Below, piece by piece: positions 23,347-32,969 of a stretch of DNA of 64,000 nt. The translations under genes were made by a program, and so were the position numbers. The notes below the pieces were generated by a model. That model made no database searches, was not told where the DNA came from, and worked only from the letters and a program-made list of their open reading frames with translations. The number at the start of each line of letters is the position of its first letter. Within the stretch, counting starts at the first letter, position 1. The stretch comes from Desulfomonile tiedjei DSM 6799 (lineage in GTDB: Bacteria; Desulfobacterota; Desulfomonilia; Desulfomonilales; Desulfomonilaceae), in contig NC_018025.1 in NCBI RefSeq assembly GCF_000266945.1, positions 682,001 through 746,000 on the forward strand, read 5' to 3'.

Positions 23347-24338
23347 TCGGATCGGAATTTCCGAATGAGCTTGTTGCTTTGGTCGTAGGCAAGTTATCTC
23401 TGCCAATTCCTGCTGTAAACGAGGTAATGATGGGAATATTAGTACAGGATCTGCCCATAAATCTTGAAGTTCTCAAGCGTTGCTGTTCGATAACTAATAG
23501 CAATCGGAACTGGAATGCGATTAGAAACTTGCTTGAGCTTCCTGAAATCAAGAAACTCAGAGCACATGTGACTCGGAACCGAGCACAGAATATGCCACGC
23601 ATTGGTGGAAAAAGGCTTGAAGAATCAATTTGTGATGAGATCAGTTTTCTTTTGAAATGGAAGAGTGACAATCTAAATAATCTGTACGACTCATTGGGGA
23701 ATTGTGGTCAACTCTTGGCAACTCGTGCACATGACAGGGCTCTTTCGGCCTTGAAGCATCATTACAGCCATATAGCCGCTTCGATTCATATATTGGTCGG
23801 TTTGCCACCAGAAATAGACGGGGTGACCTACGAACAGGATATTTTCTTAAATGCTCGGAGCCTGCTTAGTTTAAGTAACTCAGAGATTTGTGGATTGTTA
23901 GCTCATGAGCTAATACATGCGAGATTAGCGTTTCCCAAACCCGAGCAAACTTTAACATCCTTCATTCGAGTCGTGCTGGAGGAAGGACTGGCGACTCGGG
24001 CCCAGTTAAATTTTCCACCAAATTCTGAGGATTACTTGCGATGGGCGGACCAGATGAATAAAACCAACTTGAAGAATTATTCAGACGGCCTAAAAAAAGA
24101 TATTGAAGCCACTGCTTCAGCTATTACAATTGCCGATCTTGATGTGCATTTGACTGGTGCTAGGCCCGGTTATGCCGTCGGATTTGCGATCATTGAGAAC
24201 GGGATTAAAGAAATGGATTTCGGGGAGCTGATAGGACTAGCAAGAAATAAACCAAGTTATCTCTGGAATAAATACATAGATAGCGTGCCATCCTATGACT
24301 GGAACGAAACCGACTTCCCCGGTCCATGCTTAATATAA
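23340..24338 (+). CDS. Putative zinc peptidase (HELIH), second gene of a two-gene unit, 332 aa
   Basis: LLAHELIHARLAF carries an HExxH zinc motif near residue 190, and VLEEGLATRAQ about 27 residues on supplies a third ligand (EExxA), as in gluzincin or DUF2268-like peptidases. The N-terminal 130 residues are helical with no known domain. The annotated TTG overlaps the upstream stop; ATGs around 23426 are alternatives. No signal peptide, so it acts in the cytosol. It sits between defence systems and is convergent with the restriction gene, so a defence or toxin role is plausible but untested. Confidence 0.65.
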   Translation: MVIGSEFPNELVALVVGKLSLPIPAVNEVMMGILVQDLPINLEVLKRCCSITNSNRNWNAIRNLLELPEIKKLRAHVTRNRAQNMPRIGGKRLEESICDEISFLLKWKSDNLNNLYDSLGNCGQLLATRAHDRALSALKHHYSHIAASIHILVGLPPEIDGVTYEQDIFLNARSLLSLSNSEICGLLAHELIHARLAFPKPEQTLTSFIRVVLEEGLATRAQLNFPPNSEDYLRWADQMNKTNLKNYSDGLKKDIEATASAITIADLDVHLTGARPGYAVGFAIIENGIKEMDFGELIGLARNKPSYLWNKYIDSVPSYDWNETDFPGPCLI

Positions 24339-24396
24339 TATTACAGCGATCGACATGTTTTTTGCGATCCAATGTGGGAAATTGTTGAGGCTCAAT

Positions 24397-25254
24397 TCAT
24401 TCACATATTCTCGGAGTATAACCTAGTATTTCCTCGATAGACTGGCCATGCAGTTCGGTTACTTGCTGAAATAAAGGCGAACTTGTCAGCCACTCAGCAC
24501 GACGTACCGACGGCAAATGCTCGGCCCGAAACGGATAACGCAAATCGTAGATATCAAAAAGTTTGGAAAAAAACGGCTCCACCCTTAATGGAGTATCTGG
24601 CTCCGGGAACAGAGGGTTAATGGTCCCCATCGCTTCTGCAGAATTCTCGACCAGGACCAGCCCTACTGACTCATAGCGTGTGTAATCATTGCGAATAAAT
24701 CTGCGTCCCGCCATTTCGCACAAAGCTGCATAGTATCGCCGGATCTGGGGAGAAATTGTGTTGTCCTCCGCCACTCCCATATCGTTTGCAAGATACCCAT
24801 CACTCTGCCGATTTGCCCTCAAGAGGCTCAAGAACCCATAAACGAGACCTGGGTACATAACATGTACATTTGTGGAATCACCTATAGCCTCTTCCATCCG
24901 ATTCACTAGATTCCGATATGCCCTGAAAGTTCCTTTTACTGAAACGGCAACGACTGGACCGATACCATTCTTGGCGACAACCACATCAATTTGCTTGGTT
25001 TTCATACCGCCGAAGACAGTTTGTTCGCTGTCAGTTCGCTGTTCGGGGGCATATTCAAGTATCCATCCATTTCGGCTACGAGATGCTTTGACGGGCGGAT
25101 GAGGGGTAATCTCATCTGGGAAAAAGCCACCTTCGAGCACCAAACGCAAAGCAACGTATTGATGAGTCGGTTTTATGTGTTCCTGACTTTGGTGAGCCGT
25201 AGCACCGGCAAAAATACGCAATGCTTGAGAAATATTTCCGAAGTCAAGCGGCAC
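24397..25254 (-). CDS. Putative type II restriction endonuclease, 285 aa
   Basis: A PD-(D/E)XK-like core is suggested by KTKQIDVVVAKNG followed by VVAVSVKGTFRAYRN, where Asp and the VSVKG strand give the D/xxK residues. NRMEEAIGDSTNVHVMYPGL continues the fold. A GTG at 25254, nine bases after AGGAAGGG and directly past the methyltransferase stop, is the chosen start; the open frame extends to 25329. It partners the adenine methyltransferase upstream. It reminds me of XamI-type enzymes, but that cannot be confirmed here. Confidence 0.75.
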   Translation of the reverse strand: MPLDFGNISQALRIFAGATAHQSQEHIKPTHQYVALRLVLEGGFFPDEITPHPPVKASRSRNGWILEYAPEQRTDSEQTVFGGMKTKQIDVVVAKNGIGPVVAVSVKGTFRAYRNLVNRMEEAIGDSTNVHVMYPGLVYGFLSLLRANRQSDGYLANDMGVAEDNTISPQIRRYYAALCEMAGRRFIRNDYTRYESVGLVLVENSAEAMGTINPLFPEPDTPLRVEPFFSKLFDIYDLRYPFRAEHLPSVRRAEWLTSSPLFQQVTELHGQSIEEILGYTPRICE

Positions 25255-25255
25255 T

Positions 25256-26947
25256 TCAGTTGACCCTTCCTCGTCGGCTACGCCTCTCCGACAAAATTTT
25301 AAGTCCCTTAGCCAGCAACTCGCAATCACGTTTCGACAAGCCCAATAGTTTTTGCAGTATTTCTCGATCCACAGTCCTTCTTGCTACCTCGATTCCAGAA
25401 GAGCGATAGATGCAATCAACTTCCTCTCCAAACACATCTAGGTCGGTACTTGCAATAGCTGGGAGGATCACCTTGCGAGCCTCACCCGGTTCCATCTTTA
25501 GCATGCCACCGCCCAATGCATGGCCTTCAATTTCAGCACTTAACCCGGTAAGCGAATTATGCCAAAGGGTCGCCAATGCATCCGCCTTCATGTTTTGGGG
25601 ACCATGCAGCCTCACTACGTGTAAACTGTTCGGAGCAACAACCTGGGCAGAATTGGCAACGAGCTTTGGACAGGACCCCGACATATACGTAAGGAAGGCA
25701 TCTGGACAGTAAACGTGAGGAACCTTGTACCAAGGTGACCGATTACGACATTTAAAGGCATTCGGAATTCCTGAGTCCACGCCGTACTCCAAGTAGCGAG
25801 ATACCACTTCCGGAAGTTCAGAGAGGGCTTCTTCAATCAACAAGAGATAGCCAGTCTCTTCCGACATCAGGTTTAGTTCCCAATCGTGGAGCGTGAAGCG
25901 TGTGCCTTCAAAAATTCTCCCCCGTCGAACTGCCGGTCGAAGATATTTTTTGGGAATTTGCCAGTGTTCCACTTGGGTGGGGCTCAAATGGAAATAATGA
26001 TTGGCTCCAGTCACGTATCCGATACCGACATAAGCCAAATCTCCCAGAGAATGCATTTGAGGCAGAGTTTTGCATTCTTTATAAAGGAGCCGAATTTCTT
26101 CTGGGATTAGATAGTGAATGAGCCTCTCTTTGCCTTGAAGTAGCTCTGTGTGATTCAGAATCTTGCTCTTCAAATCGGTTCTAATAGGTTCTCTGGCACC
26201 CAGGAGCGTGAAAAGACTCTTGGGACCAGGAAGATCCTTCACGTGCAACTGACTCTTGCGTGAACCTTTGTCGGCGGCAAGAATCAAGAGAGTGTCTTCG
26301 TTTAGGCAACTGAATATTTTCTCCCGAAATGTGAGAAGCGTGACCTCTCCGAAGGAATGCAATAGATGTTGCAGCACTGGAAGGGCATACGATGCTTGAC
26401 ATAATGCGAAAGGAGCAACCATTGCGAGTCGCCCCCCCTTTTTGACCATCGAGACAGCGTGGACAAGGAAGGGTGCCCAAGAACTTGCAAGCTCCGATAA
26501 TTCGACTCCTTCATCTTTGGCTCTTTTCAATGCCCGTTTGCGCTGTTCGCCATTGAATCTCTGATATCGCACGAACGGCGGATTTCCCACAACAGCTTCT
26601 ACCTGATAGAAGGATGGCTCCAGATCAAAGAAATTTACCAAGCGCAGAGAATCCGCCGAAATAAAACTCAACTCTCCAGCCAAGGCCTGCGTTGTCAGTG
26701 TATAGGCATCCGAATTAATTTCCAGTCCGATGACCTGAGAAATTGGTTTTCCACCCAGAGCCGAGATTCTCTTGCAAGCGGAACGCAGAAAAGCACCGCC
26801 TCCAAATCCAGGGTCGAGTACCACGTCCGTGAGCCTTTGAACGGCCCAATTGACCAGGAAATCGCAGATTAATTCGTCGGTATAATATGCCCCAAGGATT
26901 TTACGGTTTTCAGTAGCGGTCGCTGCTGATATGGGCTGCGGCGGCAT
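25256..26947 (-). CDS. N6-adenine DNA methyltransferase of a restriction-modification pair, 563 aa
   Basis: Motif I DPGFGGGAFLRSA near residue 43, motif IV NPPFVRYQRF near 123, and further strands such as GGRLAMVAPFALCQASY place it among gamma-type class I adenine methyltransferases (Eco57I/TaqI-like fold). The C-terminal half would be the target-recognition domain. RBS GAGGT. Its product protects the host from the endonuclease encoded next on the same strand. Confidence 0.9.
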   Translation of the reverse strand: MPPQPISAATATENRKILGAYYTDELICDFLVNWAVQRLTDVVLDPGFGGGAFLRSACKRISALGGKPISQVIGLEINSDAYTLTTQALAGELSFISADSLRLVNFFDLEPSFYQVEAVVGNPPFVRYQRFNGEQRKRALKRAKDEGVELSELASSWAPFLVHAVSMVKKGGRLAMVAPFALCQASYALPVLQHLLHSFGEVTLLTFREKIFSCLNEDTLLILAADKGSRKSQLHVKDLPGPKSLFTLLGAREPIRTDLKSKILNHTELLQGKERLIHYLIPEEIRLLYKECKTLPQMHSLGDLAYVGIGYVTGANHYFHLSPTQVEHWQIPKKYLRPAVRRGRIFEGTRFTLHDWELNLMSEETGYLLLIEEALSELPEVVSRYLEYGVDSGIPNAFKCRNRSPWYKVPHVYCPDAFLTYMSGSCPKLVANSAQVVAPNSLHVVRLHGPQNMKADALATLWHNSLTGLSAEIEGHALGGGMLKMEPGEARKVILPAIASTDLDVFGEEVDCIYRSSGIEVARRTVDREILQKLLGLSKRDCELLAKGLKILSERRSRRGRVN

Positions 26948-27050
26948 AAGAATTACCTCAACGATTCTCAGGGCAACGTGCGAACATCGTCAATCCCTTT
27001 GGATTACCAGCTCCCATTTGAGGAATAGCTGAAAAACCATTTATCTAGTT

Positions 27051-27069
27051 CAACCACATGTTGTGGTTG
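27051..27069. promoter_or_regulatory. Palindrome in the divergent promoter region
   Basis: CAACCACA and TGTGGTTG with a TGT centre, about 105 bp before the methyltransferase start and 370 bp before the HerA-system nuclease. Outer GTTCA/TGAAC matches extend it. Candidate operator for restriction-modification control. The rest of 26948-27439 shows no gene. Confidence 0.45.
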
Positions 27070-27439
27070 GGCTGAACAATGGCACAATACTAGCTCCGGA
27101 GTCAACCGCCTTTTCAGAAAAACGTATGTGGTGAATGGAGAGAGACCTTCGATCCGAGTAATACGATCACGGGCTTGGAAAATGATTAAAAAGAGCCGCT
27201 CTGAAACCGGGCAGCACAGAACATTGCGCTTGACAGAGTGGGCCTTTGGTGGCAGTTTAGCTGTATTCGCAGGTTCAGCTTGATCGAATCCTGTTGAAAC
27301 TTTGAACTTAGCGAATGCGGTGAAAACGAACCAAGTGGTGAATCAGCAAAATTGAGAGTTGTATCTCAGATCGGCTCCCCACTAAGTTCTTTCGCCTCTT
27401 AGTGCTTTGGCGAGAAGCCATTTTGAATTGGGGGAATGG

Positions 27440-28645
27440 ATGTCGAGGGCAGCCGATTATACCATTCAGGGTTTTCTATATCAGTTCAACAAAACCCTTC
27501 TAGAAATCCTCTGTTCGACCGATGACTGTCCGATCACGATTGAGGGCATTATTGAAGATATAGACATTCAGACTGCCTCGGGCATTAAGGCCATTCAATG
27601 TAAATATCACGAGGCACAGCAGAATTTCACACTCAGCTTGGTCTATAAACCTATCCTGCAGATGATGCACCATTTTCACAACAATGGACATATGGATGTC
27701 CAATACGTCTTATATGTCTATTGTCCGAATGAAGAGCCGCACAAATATTCGCTTAAGAAACAAGAAATAGCCGCTGTTCTTAAATCAAAGAATCAGGATC
27801 TTGAAAAATATACAAAGCAGCTGGCAGGCGCTGTGGACACTGATAAATTTCTAAAGCACTTTTCAGTGGAATTCGGGCAATCATTGGATAATCTAACTAA
27901 AGACGTGTACGCAGCTCTCAAGAATGGTGGTATTCCCGAAATTGACATCGAAACTCTAGCATATCCCAATGCTATCCACGCAATGGCTACGATTAGCATC
28001 AAACACGACGAGCAACATCGCAGGATAACCAAATCTCAGCTGTTAGATGATCTCCAGAAGATCAGGAAAACAGCCATTTCCCGTTGGACTCTAGCTCTGA
28101 AAAGTCGCAAGAAAATAATGGCTGCCAGACAAAAACAGCTGAAAGCTAACTTGGACAAAAATGTCCGCACACGGTATTTCCTTGTTGAACCTTCTTCGAT
28201 AGAGGATTTTGATTCCAATATTATTCTGTTCATCACAAGTTTTCTGGATAAATATCATTTCAAGCAAACTCATCTAAAGACGCCTCTTTTCTGTCTGGAT
28301 TGCGATCCCACCAAGTTTGATGACATCAGATTTAGGCTGCATCAAAAGGGAATAAACGTGGCGGATGGATTTGTGGGTTCTCATTTTGATAAGGGGAGGT
28401 TCTTTCGGGAGCCGATGTCACGGAAAGTGGCAGCAGGCCAAATTGAGAAAGAGTTCAGAATGAGGCTGCTGAGATACGATTCCAACGAAGAAATATTAAA
28501 TCAATACAAATGCGATGATCTTTTCATTATTGGGGACTGCCAATATGATGGCCTCGACCTCACTGATGTAGATGTGGAGCATGTTGAGGCCCACAGTTTT
28601 GTTGAAATCAAGTACCTATTAGGAGTCAGCAATGTCTACGAATAA
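27440..28645 (+). CDS. DUF4297/Cap4-like nuclease of a second HerA defence system
   Basis: N-terminal AADYTIQGFLYQFNKTLLEI, IEGIIEDIDI and IKAIQCKYHE correspond to the QGFxYQ..D..(I/V)QxK layout of DUF4297/Cap4-type PD-(D/E)XK nucleases. The following VQYVLYVYCPNEE strand fits too. The C-terminal half is helical/beta with no known domain. ATG at 27440 behind GGGGGA. It overlaps the downstream HerA gene by 14 bp. Nuclease plus HerA pairs are known anti-phage systems in which the ATPase ring activates DNA cleavage. Confidence 0.8.
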   Translation: MSRAADYTIQGFLYQFNKTLLEILCSTDDCPITIEGIIEDIDIQTASGIKAIQCKYHEAQQNFTLSLVYKPILQMMHHFHNNGHMDVQYVLYVYCPNEEPHKYSLKKQEIAAVLKSKNQDLEKYTKQLAGAVDTDKFLKHFSVEFGQSLDNLTKDVYAALKNGGIPEIDIETLAYPNAIHAMATISIKHDEQHRRITKSQLLDDLQKIRKTAISRWTLALKSRKKIMAARQKQLKANLDKNVRTRYFLVEPSSIEDFDSNIILFITSFLDKYHFKQTHLKTPLFCLDCDPTKFDDIRFRLHQKGINVADGFVGSHFDKGRFFREPMSRKVAAGQIEKEFRMRLLRYDSNEEILNQYKCDDLFIIGDCQYDGLDLTDVDVEHVEAHSFVEIKYLLGVSNVYE

Positions 28646-30404
28646 AATCGGTCAAGTATTATCATGCGCCCCCAATTCGATCATCATAGAAATCGCTGAT
28701 CTAGGAACATTCGAGAAGCACAAATCTGATCTGCAGATTGGACGCTATCTAAAGATTGCACAGGGAAACAATGATTATACCATAGCTGCGATTAAGACAC
28801 TTAAAGGCGTCAATGATTCCGACAGGAACGGTAACCCAGAGTGGCAATTCACGATTGAATGCCAAGCCGTTGGCACTCTCGTCGGTAATGAGATTTTCGA
28901 GCGAGGGAGTATCCTTCTTCCCGTACCAACTGAACCAGTTTATATGGCTGACAAAATAACTCTGGACAAACTCTTTACTCTTGATGATCAATTTAATTTC
29001 CCATTTGGCCTCTTGTCTCTAAACAAGGAGATTTCACTGAAAATCGATGGAAATCGCTTTTTCAGCAAGCACATAGCGGTAGTCGGTTCTACAGGTTCGG
29101 GCAAATCCTGCACAGTCGCAAAAATACTGCATGATGTCGTAGGCATTGCAGGCTGCAAGAACCTTCTTTGCGAGCAGAATAATTCACACATAATTATATT
29201 CGATATTCACGACGAATATAGAAGTGCTTTTCAGTTGGACCAAGATCAATCCTTCACATTGAATGTCCTGGATGTTGATTCTCTAAAGCTGCCGTACTGG
29301 TTGATGAATTCTGAGGAATTAGAAAGCATGTTCATTGAAAGTAATGAGGCAAACTCACATAATCAGGTCTCGCAATTCAAGAACGCTGTTATACTAAACA
29401 AAGAAAAACATAATCCTCATGTGAAAGAAATGACTTACGACACGCCCGTTTTCTTTTCGATCCGAGAGGTCCGTCAATATATAGAAAACATGAACCGGGA
29501 AATAATCGGCAGGTTACCCAACGAAAACTTGCCTAAGCTAACCGACGGCCAACTCGTAGCTGATCGAAAGGATTTCTATTTTGACAAAATTCATGATTTC
29601 GTGCCGGCCTCGACCGCCAAAGAAACCAAAGCTACAAACGGCCCCTTTAATGGTGAATTCAATCGGTTTGTTTCCAGGTTAGAGACTAGTCTATCGGACA
29701 AGCGGCTCAAGTTCTTGTTAGATCCATTGAAACCAACCGGAGAACAGTATAGTACCAGTGATTTTGAGGAGATTATGCAGCAGTTCCTGGGCTATTTGAA
29801 CAAATCTAATGTGACAATAGTTGATCTGAGTGGCATCCCATTTGAGGTTCTGAGCATAACAGTAAGTCTGGTCTCTCGGTTGATTTTCGATTTCTGCTTC
29901 CATTATTCTAAATTGCGCCGTGATCAGGATCTACTGAACGATATTCCTGTGATGATAGTGTGCGAAGAGGCACATAATTATGTGCCACAAAACGATGCCG
30001 TCGCTTACCGGTCCTCACGAAAATCCCTCGAACGTATCGCAAAAGAAGGCAGGAAATATGGTCTTAGTCTAATGGTGGTCAGTCAGCGTCCTTCCGAAGT
30101 GTCGGAGACAATCTTTGCTCAGTGCAACAATTTTGTGGCCCTGCGTTTGACGAATGATAGCGATCAGGGATACGTTCGCCGCCTCTTCCCAGATAACACA
30201 TCAGCAATTACCGACATTTTACCAAATTTGGCTCCTGGGGAATGCATCGTGGTAGGAGACGCTGTTTTGCTTCCCGCTATCATACAGATGGGACTCCCAA
30301 ATCCACAACCTCAATCACAAAGCGTGAATTTCCATGAAGAGTGGCAATCACCTTGGCGGGACGTGACATTCAACGATGTGATCACCAGATGGAGAAAGGA
30401 ATAG
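28632..30404 (+). CDS. herA: HerA-type ATPase of the second defence system, 590 aa
   Basis: HAS-barrel N-terminus (GQVLSCAPNSIIIEIADLG), Walker A GSTGSGKSC near residue 155, IIIFDIHDEYRSAF, Walker B VMIVCEEAHNYVP and AKEGRKYGLSLMVVSQRPSE near 460-485. Same domain plan as the HerA at 14286 but clearly divergent, so it is not a recent duplicate. Translationally coupled to the nuclease gene. Expected to form a hexameric ring and partner the nuclease. Confidence 0.92.
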   Translation: MSTNKIGQVLSCAPNSIIIEIADLGTFEKHKSDLQIGRYLKIAQGNNDYTIAAIKTLKGVNDSDRNGNPEWQFTIECQAVGTLVGNEIFERGSILLPVPTEPVYMADKITLDKLFTLDDQFNFPFGLLSLNKEISLKIDGNRFFSKHIAVVGSTGSGKSCTVAKILHDVVGIAGCKNLLCEQNNSHIIIFDIHDEYRSAFQLDQDQSFTLNVLDVDSLKLPYWLMNSEELESMFIESNEANSHNQVSQFKNAVILNKEKHNPHVKEMTYDTPVFFSIREVRQYIENMNREIIGRLPNENLPKLTDGQLVADRKDFYFDKIHDFVPASTAKETKATNGPFNGEFNRFVSRLETSLSDKRLKFLLDPLKPTGEQYSTSDFEEIMQQFLGYLNKSNVTIVDLSGIPFEVLSITVSLVSRLIFDFCFHYSKLRRDQDLLNDIPVMIVCEEAHNYVPQNDAVAYRSSRKSLERIAKEGRKYGLSLMVVSQRPSEVSETIFAQCNNFVALRLTNDSDQGYVRRLFPDNTSAITDILPNLAPGECIVVGDAVLLPAIIQMGLPNPQPQSQSVNFHEEWQSPWRDVTFNDVITRWRKE

Positions 30405-30796
30405 CCTACCGTTGCGGACCGTTTCCAGAAACAAGGTTCAGGACTGGGACCGCTATCGGGTGGCCCTGTACTGCCGATAATGATAAACGGAAATGCTGCA
30501 ATCTTTCACCTTAGGAAATCAAATCGTGCAGACTCTTGGATGGATCAACTGTGGACACTTGCGGACAGTGCGGCCCTGATCACCGTGAACGACTTTGCAG
30601 AGAGTAGGCGACGTATTTTCAGGTGTCCCCAAAGTGTCTCCACTTTTTGAAAACGAAAGGGACGGTACGGGACCTGCATGGACTGAAAGAGATTGAAAAG
30701 ACTAAGGATCGTGGGCAAGTGGTTGATAAGATTAACGAGTCCCTTGGCTCTCACGACAGAGACGGAATGGGAGTAACAGCGAAGAAAAGCCAAAAC
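30405..30796. other. Gap at the right end of island 1
   Basis: No convincing gene. An 86-codon frame at 30623-30883 runs into the conserved right-end repeat and has a weak start, so it is probably not translated. Confidence 0.35.
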
Positions 30797-30913
30797 TCAG
30801 TGCGGGACTTTTGCGGGATTGAGTTATGGACTGTTATGGACGGTGCTGGATTTTATGCAACGGGTTCCGACAAACTTTGCTGATATCATTAATATTATTG
30901 CCCAGATGGGCGT
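30797..30913 (+). repeat. Conserved right-arm sequence of island 1
   Basis: About 115 bp directly before the att repeat is about 80% identical to 35653-35769 before the next att copy. It contains TGCGGGACTTTTGCGGGA, which also lies in the integrase 3' end at 1019-1036. Likely integrase arm-binding DNA. Confidence 0.7.
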
Positions 30914-30979
30914 CTGTTAACCACTAGGTTGTAGGTTCGAGTCCTACTCGGGGAGCCAAAAAAGATAAATCATCCCGCA
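30914..30979 (+). repeat. att repeat, copy 2 (island 1/island 2 junction)
   Basis: 66 bp identical to 907-972, containing the tRNA-Asn 3' half (anticodon loop to CCA) but no 5' half, so it is not a gene. It ends island 1 and starts island 2. Confidence 0.92.
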
Positions 30980-31029
30980 CTGTTGGAGACAACACGTAGC
31001 GGGATTTTTCTTTCTCGGGTGACAACTGT
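30970..31029 (-). pseudogene. Last 19 codons of an integrase, island 2
   Basis: RKIPLRVVSNSAG matches the C-terminus of the intact integrase (KKIPLTVVSNVAG) with the same distance to the att repeat. The rest of the gene is gone and is replaced by a transposase remnant. Confidence 0.7.
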
Positions 31030-31079
31030 ACCCAATTCGGACCCGTTGCGACTGCAAACTCGCTCTTCAGCTTGACATG

Positions 31080-31218
31080 CTGCTCTCCTTCTCCATTGCC
31101 GCCTCTCTGATGACGCCTCCCAGATGCTTCCTTGTGTCCCCCGAACGTCTTCTTCCGGTATTTCGGAATCCACACAAGAGGGTACTTGCAATCCCGTTTC
31201 GTGTGGCTTAGATTTATA
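31080..31218 (-). pseudogene. N-terminal remnant of an IS200-type TnpA transposase
   Basis: SHTKRDCKYPLVWIPKYRKK is the characteristic start of IS200/IS605 Y1 transposases (CKYHxVxxPKYRRK). A frameshift then leads into RKHLGGVIREAAMEKES, which also matches the family. The catalytic HxH and Tyr are missing, so it is dead. Confidence 0.65.
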
Positions 31219-31446
31219 CCTCGCCCATCGGATGTCTCCCTTTTTCTTGAACTTTGAGCGGTTCAGAAGGGGAGGCTCCGATGAACTCCCGGAAATGTCA
31301 AACTCTTTGGGGCCACCCGCAGAGCCGGAAATTTGCTCATTATTATTATGAGACAACATCATTGAGCGACACGGTATGCGTGACACCGTATTCTCAAGAA
31401 ACGGGACGATCCGAATGGCAGTTCTCCAGACCGAAAGGAGCAATTT

Positions 31447-31941
31447 GTGTCGGAAGCAGTGAGGGCTTATATCCGTTCGCAAGGAATCGGAGCGGCTGTG
31501 GGCAACATGGTGTTGAATCCGACTTTCGCATGGCTGGGGAACCGTGAGCTGGCGTTTACGCCACTCACCGGAGGCGGCAGCATCATCGTGGATACAGCCA
31601 TCACATCGGTAATTATGTCGTTAGTGGTAACCCTGTTCGTCGCGTCGGGGACGCGACGCGAAATCGCCGCTGGCCGTATCTCAAACTCCGATGGCTTGTC
31701 TTCAAGTTTGGGAATGTTGTCATGGCTGCCCCGTCAGGGGTGGGCTCTGGGGCTTATCATTGGAGTGGGAGTGGCGCTCGTGGTCACACCGCTCACTTTC
31801 ATTCTGTTCAGCGTTCTGGGCGTTGCCGGGCTTTCTTTCGTCCGGTTCGCTCTCTTTAAGGCAGTGTGGACGCCTCTGGTGGCGTTTGTCGTGGCCCGCT
31901 GGGTAGTCTTGCGTCAACTCTTGCCGGTTCCACCGACTTGA
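31447..31941 (+). CDS. Inner-membrane protein, 164 aa
   Basis: GTG start 6-7 nt after AAAGGAG. Four hydrophobic segments (around residues 50-68, 95-118, 120-138 and 140-158) separated by a short polar loop rich in Arg and Ser. No family recognised. First gene of the metabolic cargo of island 2, 130 bp before the dehydrogenase. Confidence 0.65.
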   Translation: MSEAVRAYIRSQGIGAAVGNMVLNPTFAWLGNRELAFTPLTGGGSIIVDTAITSVIMSLVVTLFVASGTRREIAAGRISNSDGLSSSLGMLSWLPRQGWALGLIIGVGVALVVTPLTFILFSVLGVAGLSFVRFALFKAVWTPLVAFVVARWVVLRQLLPVPPT

Positions 31942-32070
31942 TTCATGTGGCTCCTGGGGGGAATCTGGAGCATAGTTCACGGTCCTCTCAAGTCCTCGGC
32001 GTCCAAAGGAAAGAGAGCGCCGCGATCATAAAAGAACCACTTGTATAGAGCACTACAGGGAGACGACACC

Positions 32071-32910
32071 ATGTCTATTGAACAGTACTTTCGTGGTAAG
32101 GGCTGCGTTGTTACCGGCGCAGCGTCGGGCATTGGTTATGCCGTCAGCGAAGCACTGCTGAATGTTGGAGCGACCGTCTTCATGGCGGATCGGGACACGA
32201 AGACGCTGACCTCCGCTGTCGAGCAACTGAGCGGGCATGCGGACAGGGTTCATTCCGCGACTGTGGACGTTACCAAACAGGAACAGGTTCAGCACTTGAT
32301 CCACGACGCGGCTTCTCGGCATGGCAGGCTCGACATTCTTTTCAACAACGCCGGCATCGGCGGCACCATGCCGATTCTCGAAGCAACACTGGAACACTGG
32401 CGTCGGGTAATCGACATCAATCTGTGGGGTGTCATCTATGGGATTGACGCGGCCCTTCCCATCATGCGCAGCCAAGGCGGAGGCCACATCGTCAACACAT
32501 CGTCAATTGCCGGGCTCATACCCCTCCCCTATCAGGCAATTTACGCGGCATCTAAATTCGCGGTTGCCGGACTCAGCGAGTCACTTCGATTCGAGCTTGA
32601 GGAAGACGGCATTCTCTTTTCTGTTGTGTGCCCCGGAGACGTAGCGACCCGAATTTACGGAACTCCGATTCTTGGCGAACGAATAGAAGTAAAACCTCCG
32701 CCCAGCGCGATTCCCGCAGACGAGGCCGCTCGGACCATCCTTACAGGCGTTGCGAATAAAGAGGGAATCATAGCTTTCCCCGAAAACGCTCGGCAGGGGT
32801 GGCGGGCTTACTGGGCTTCCCCTGAAGGCAGCGAGAGCTATTTGCGCGACATGGCCCGTGATCGTCGCCGCGCTTATGAAACCTGTGGATCCTATTATTC
32901 TTCGGACTGA
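32071..32910 (+). CDS. Short-chain dehydrogenase/reductase, 279 aa
   Basis: Classical SDR: TGAASGIG nucleotide-binding loop near residue 15, NNAGIGG near 90, and catalytic Ser in NTSSIAGLIPLPYQAIYAASK with YxxxK. The start at 32071 follows GGGAG. It probably oxidises or reduces an alcohol/ketone with NAD(P). Sixty base pairs upstream of an acetoacetate decarboxylase-family gene, which suggests joint processing of a keto-compound. Confidence 0.9.
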   Translation: MSIEQYFRGKGCVVTGAASGIGYAVSEALLNVGATVFMADRDTKTLTSAVEQLSGHADRVHSATVDVTKQEQVQHLIHDAASRHGRLDILFNNAGIGGTMPILEATLEHWRRVIDINLWGVIYGIDAALPIMRSQGGGHIVNTSSIAGLIPLPYQAIYAASKFAVAGLSESLRFELEEDGILFSVVCPGDVATRIYGTPILGERIEVKPPPSAIPADEAARTILTGVANKEGIIAFPENARQGWRAYWASPEGSESYLRDMARDRRRAYETCGSYYSSD

Positions 32911-32969
32911 GAATGGCGGGTATTCCAGGATCCGCTCTGCGAATGTCCTAACAAATCCAGGAGGCTGAC

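Noticed and set aside
30623-30883. 86-codon frame with a tail similar to one at 35653
   Set aside because: The similarity is explained by DNA conservation of the island right arm; upstream parts do not match.
30914-30958. Extra tRNA-Asn genes at the second and third att copies
   Set aside because: Only the 3' half is present; the acceptor 5' strand and D arm are missing.
30924-31175. 83-codon frame ending RVGLEPTT
   Set aside because: This ending is a well-known artefact of translating the T arm of a tRNA backwards; the frame crosses the att repeat and transposase scrap.
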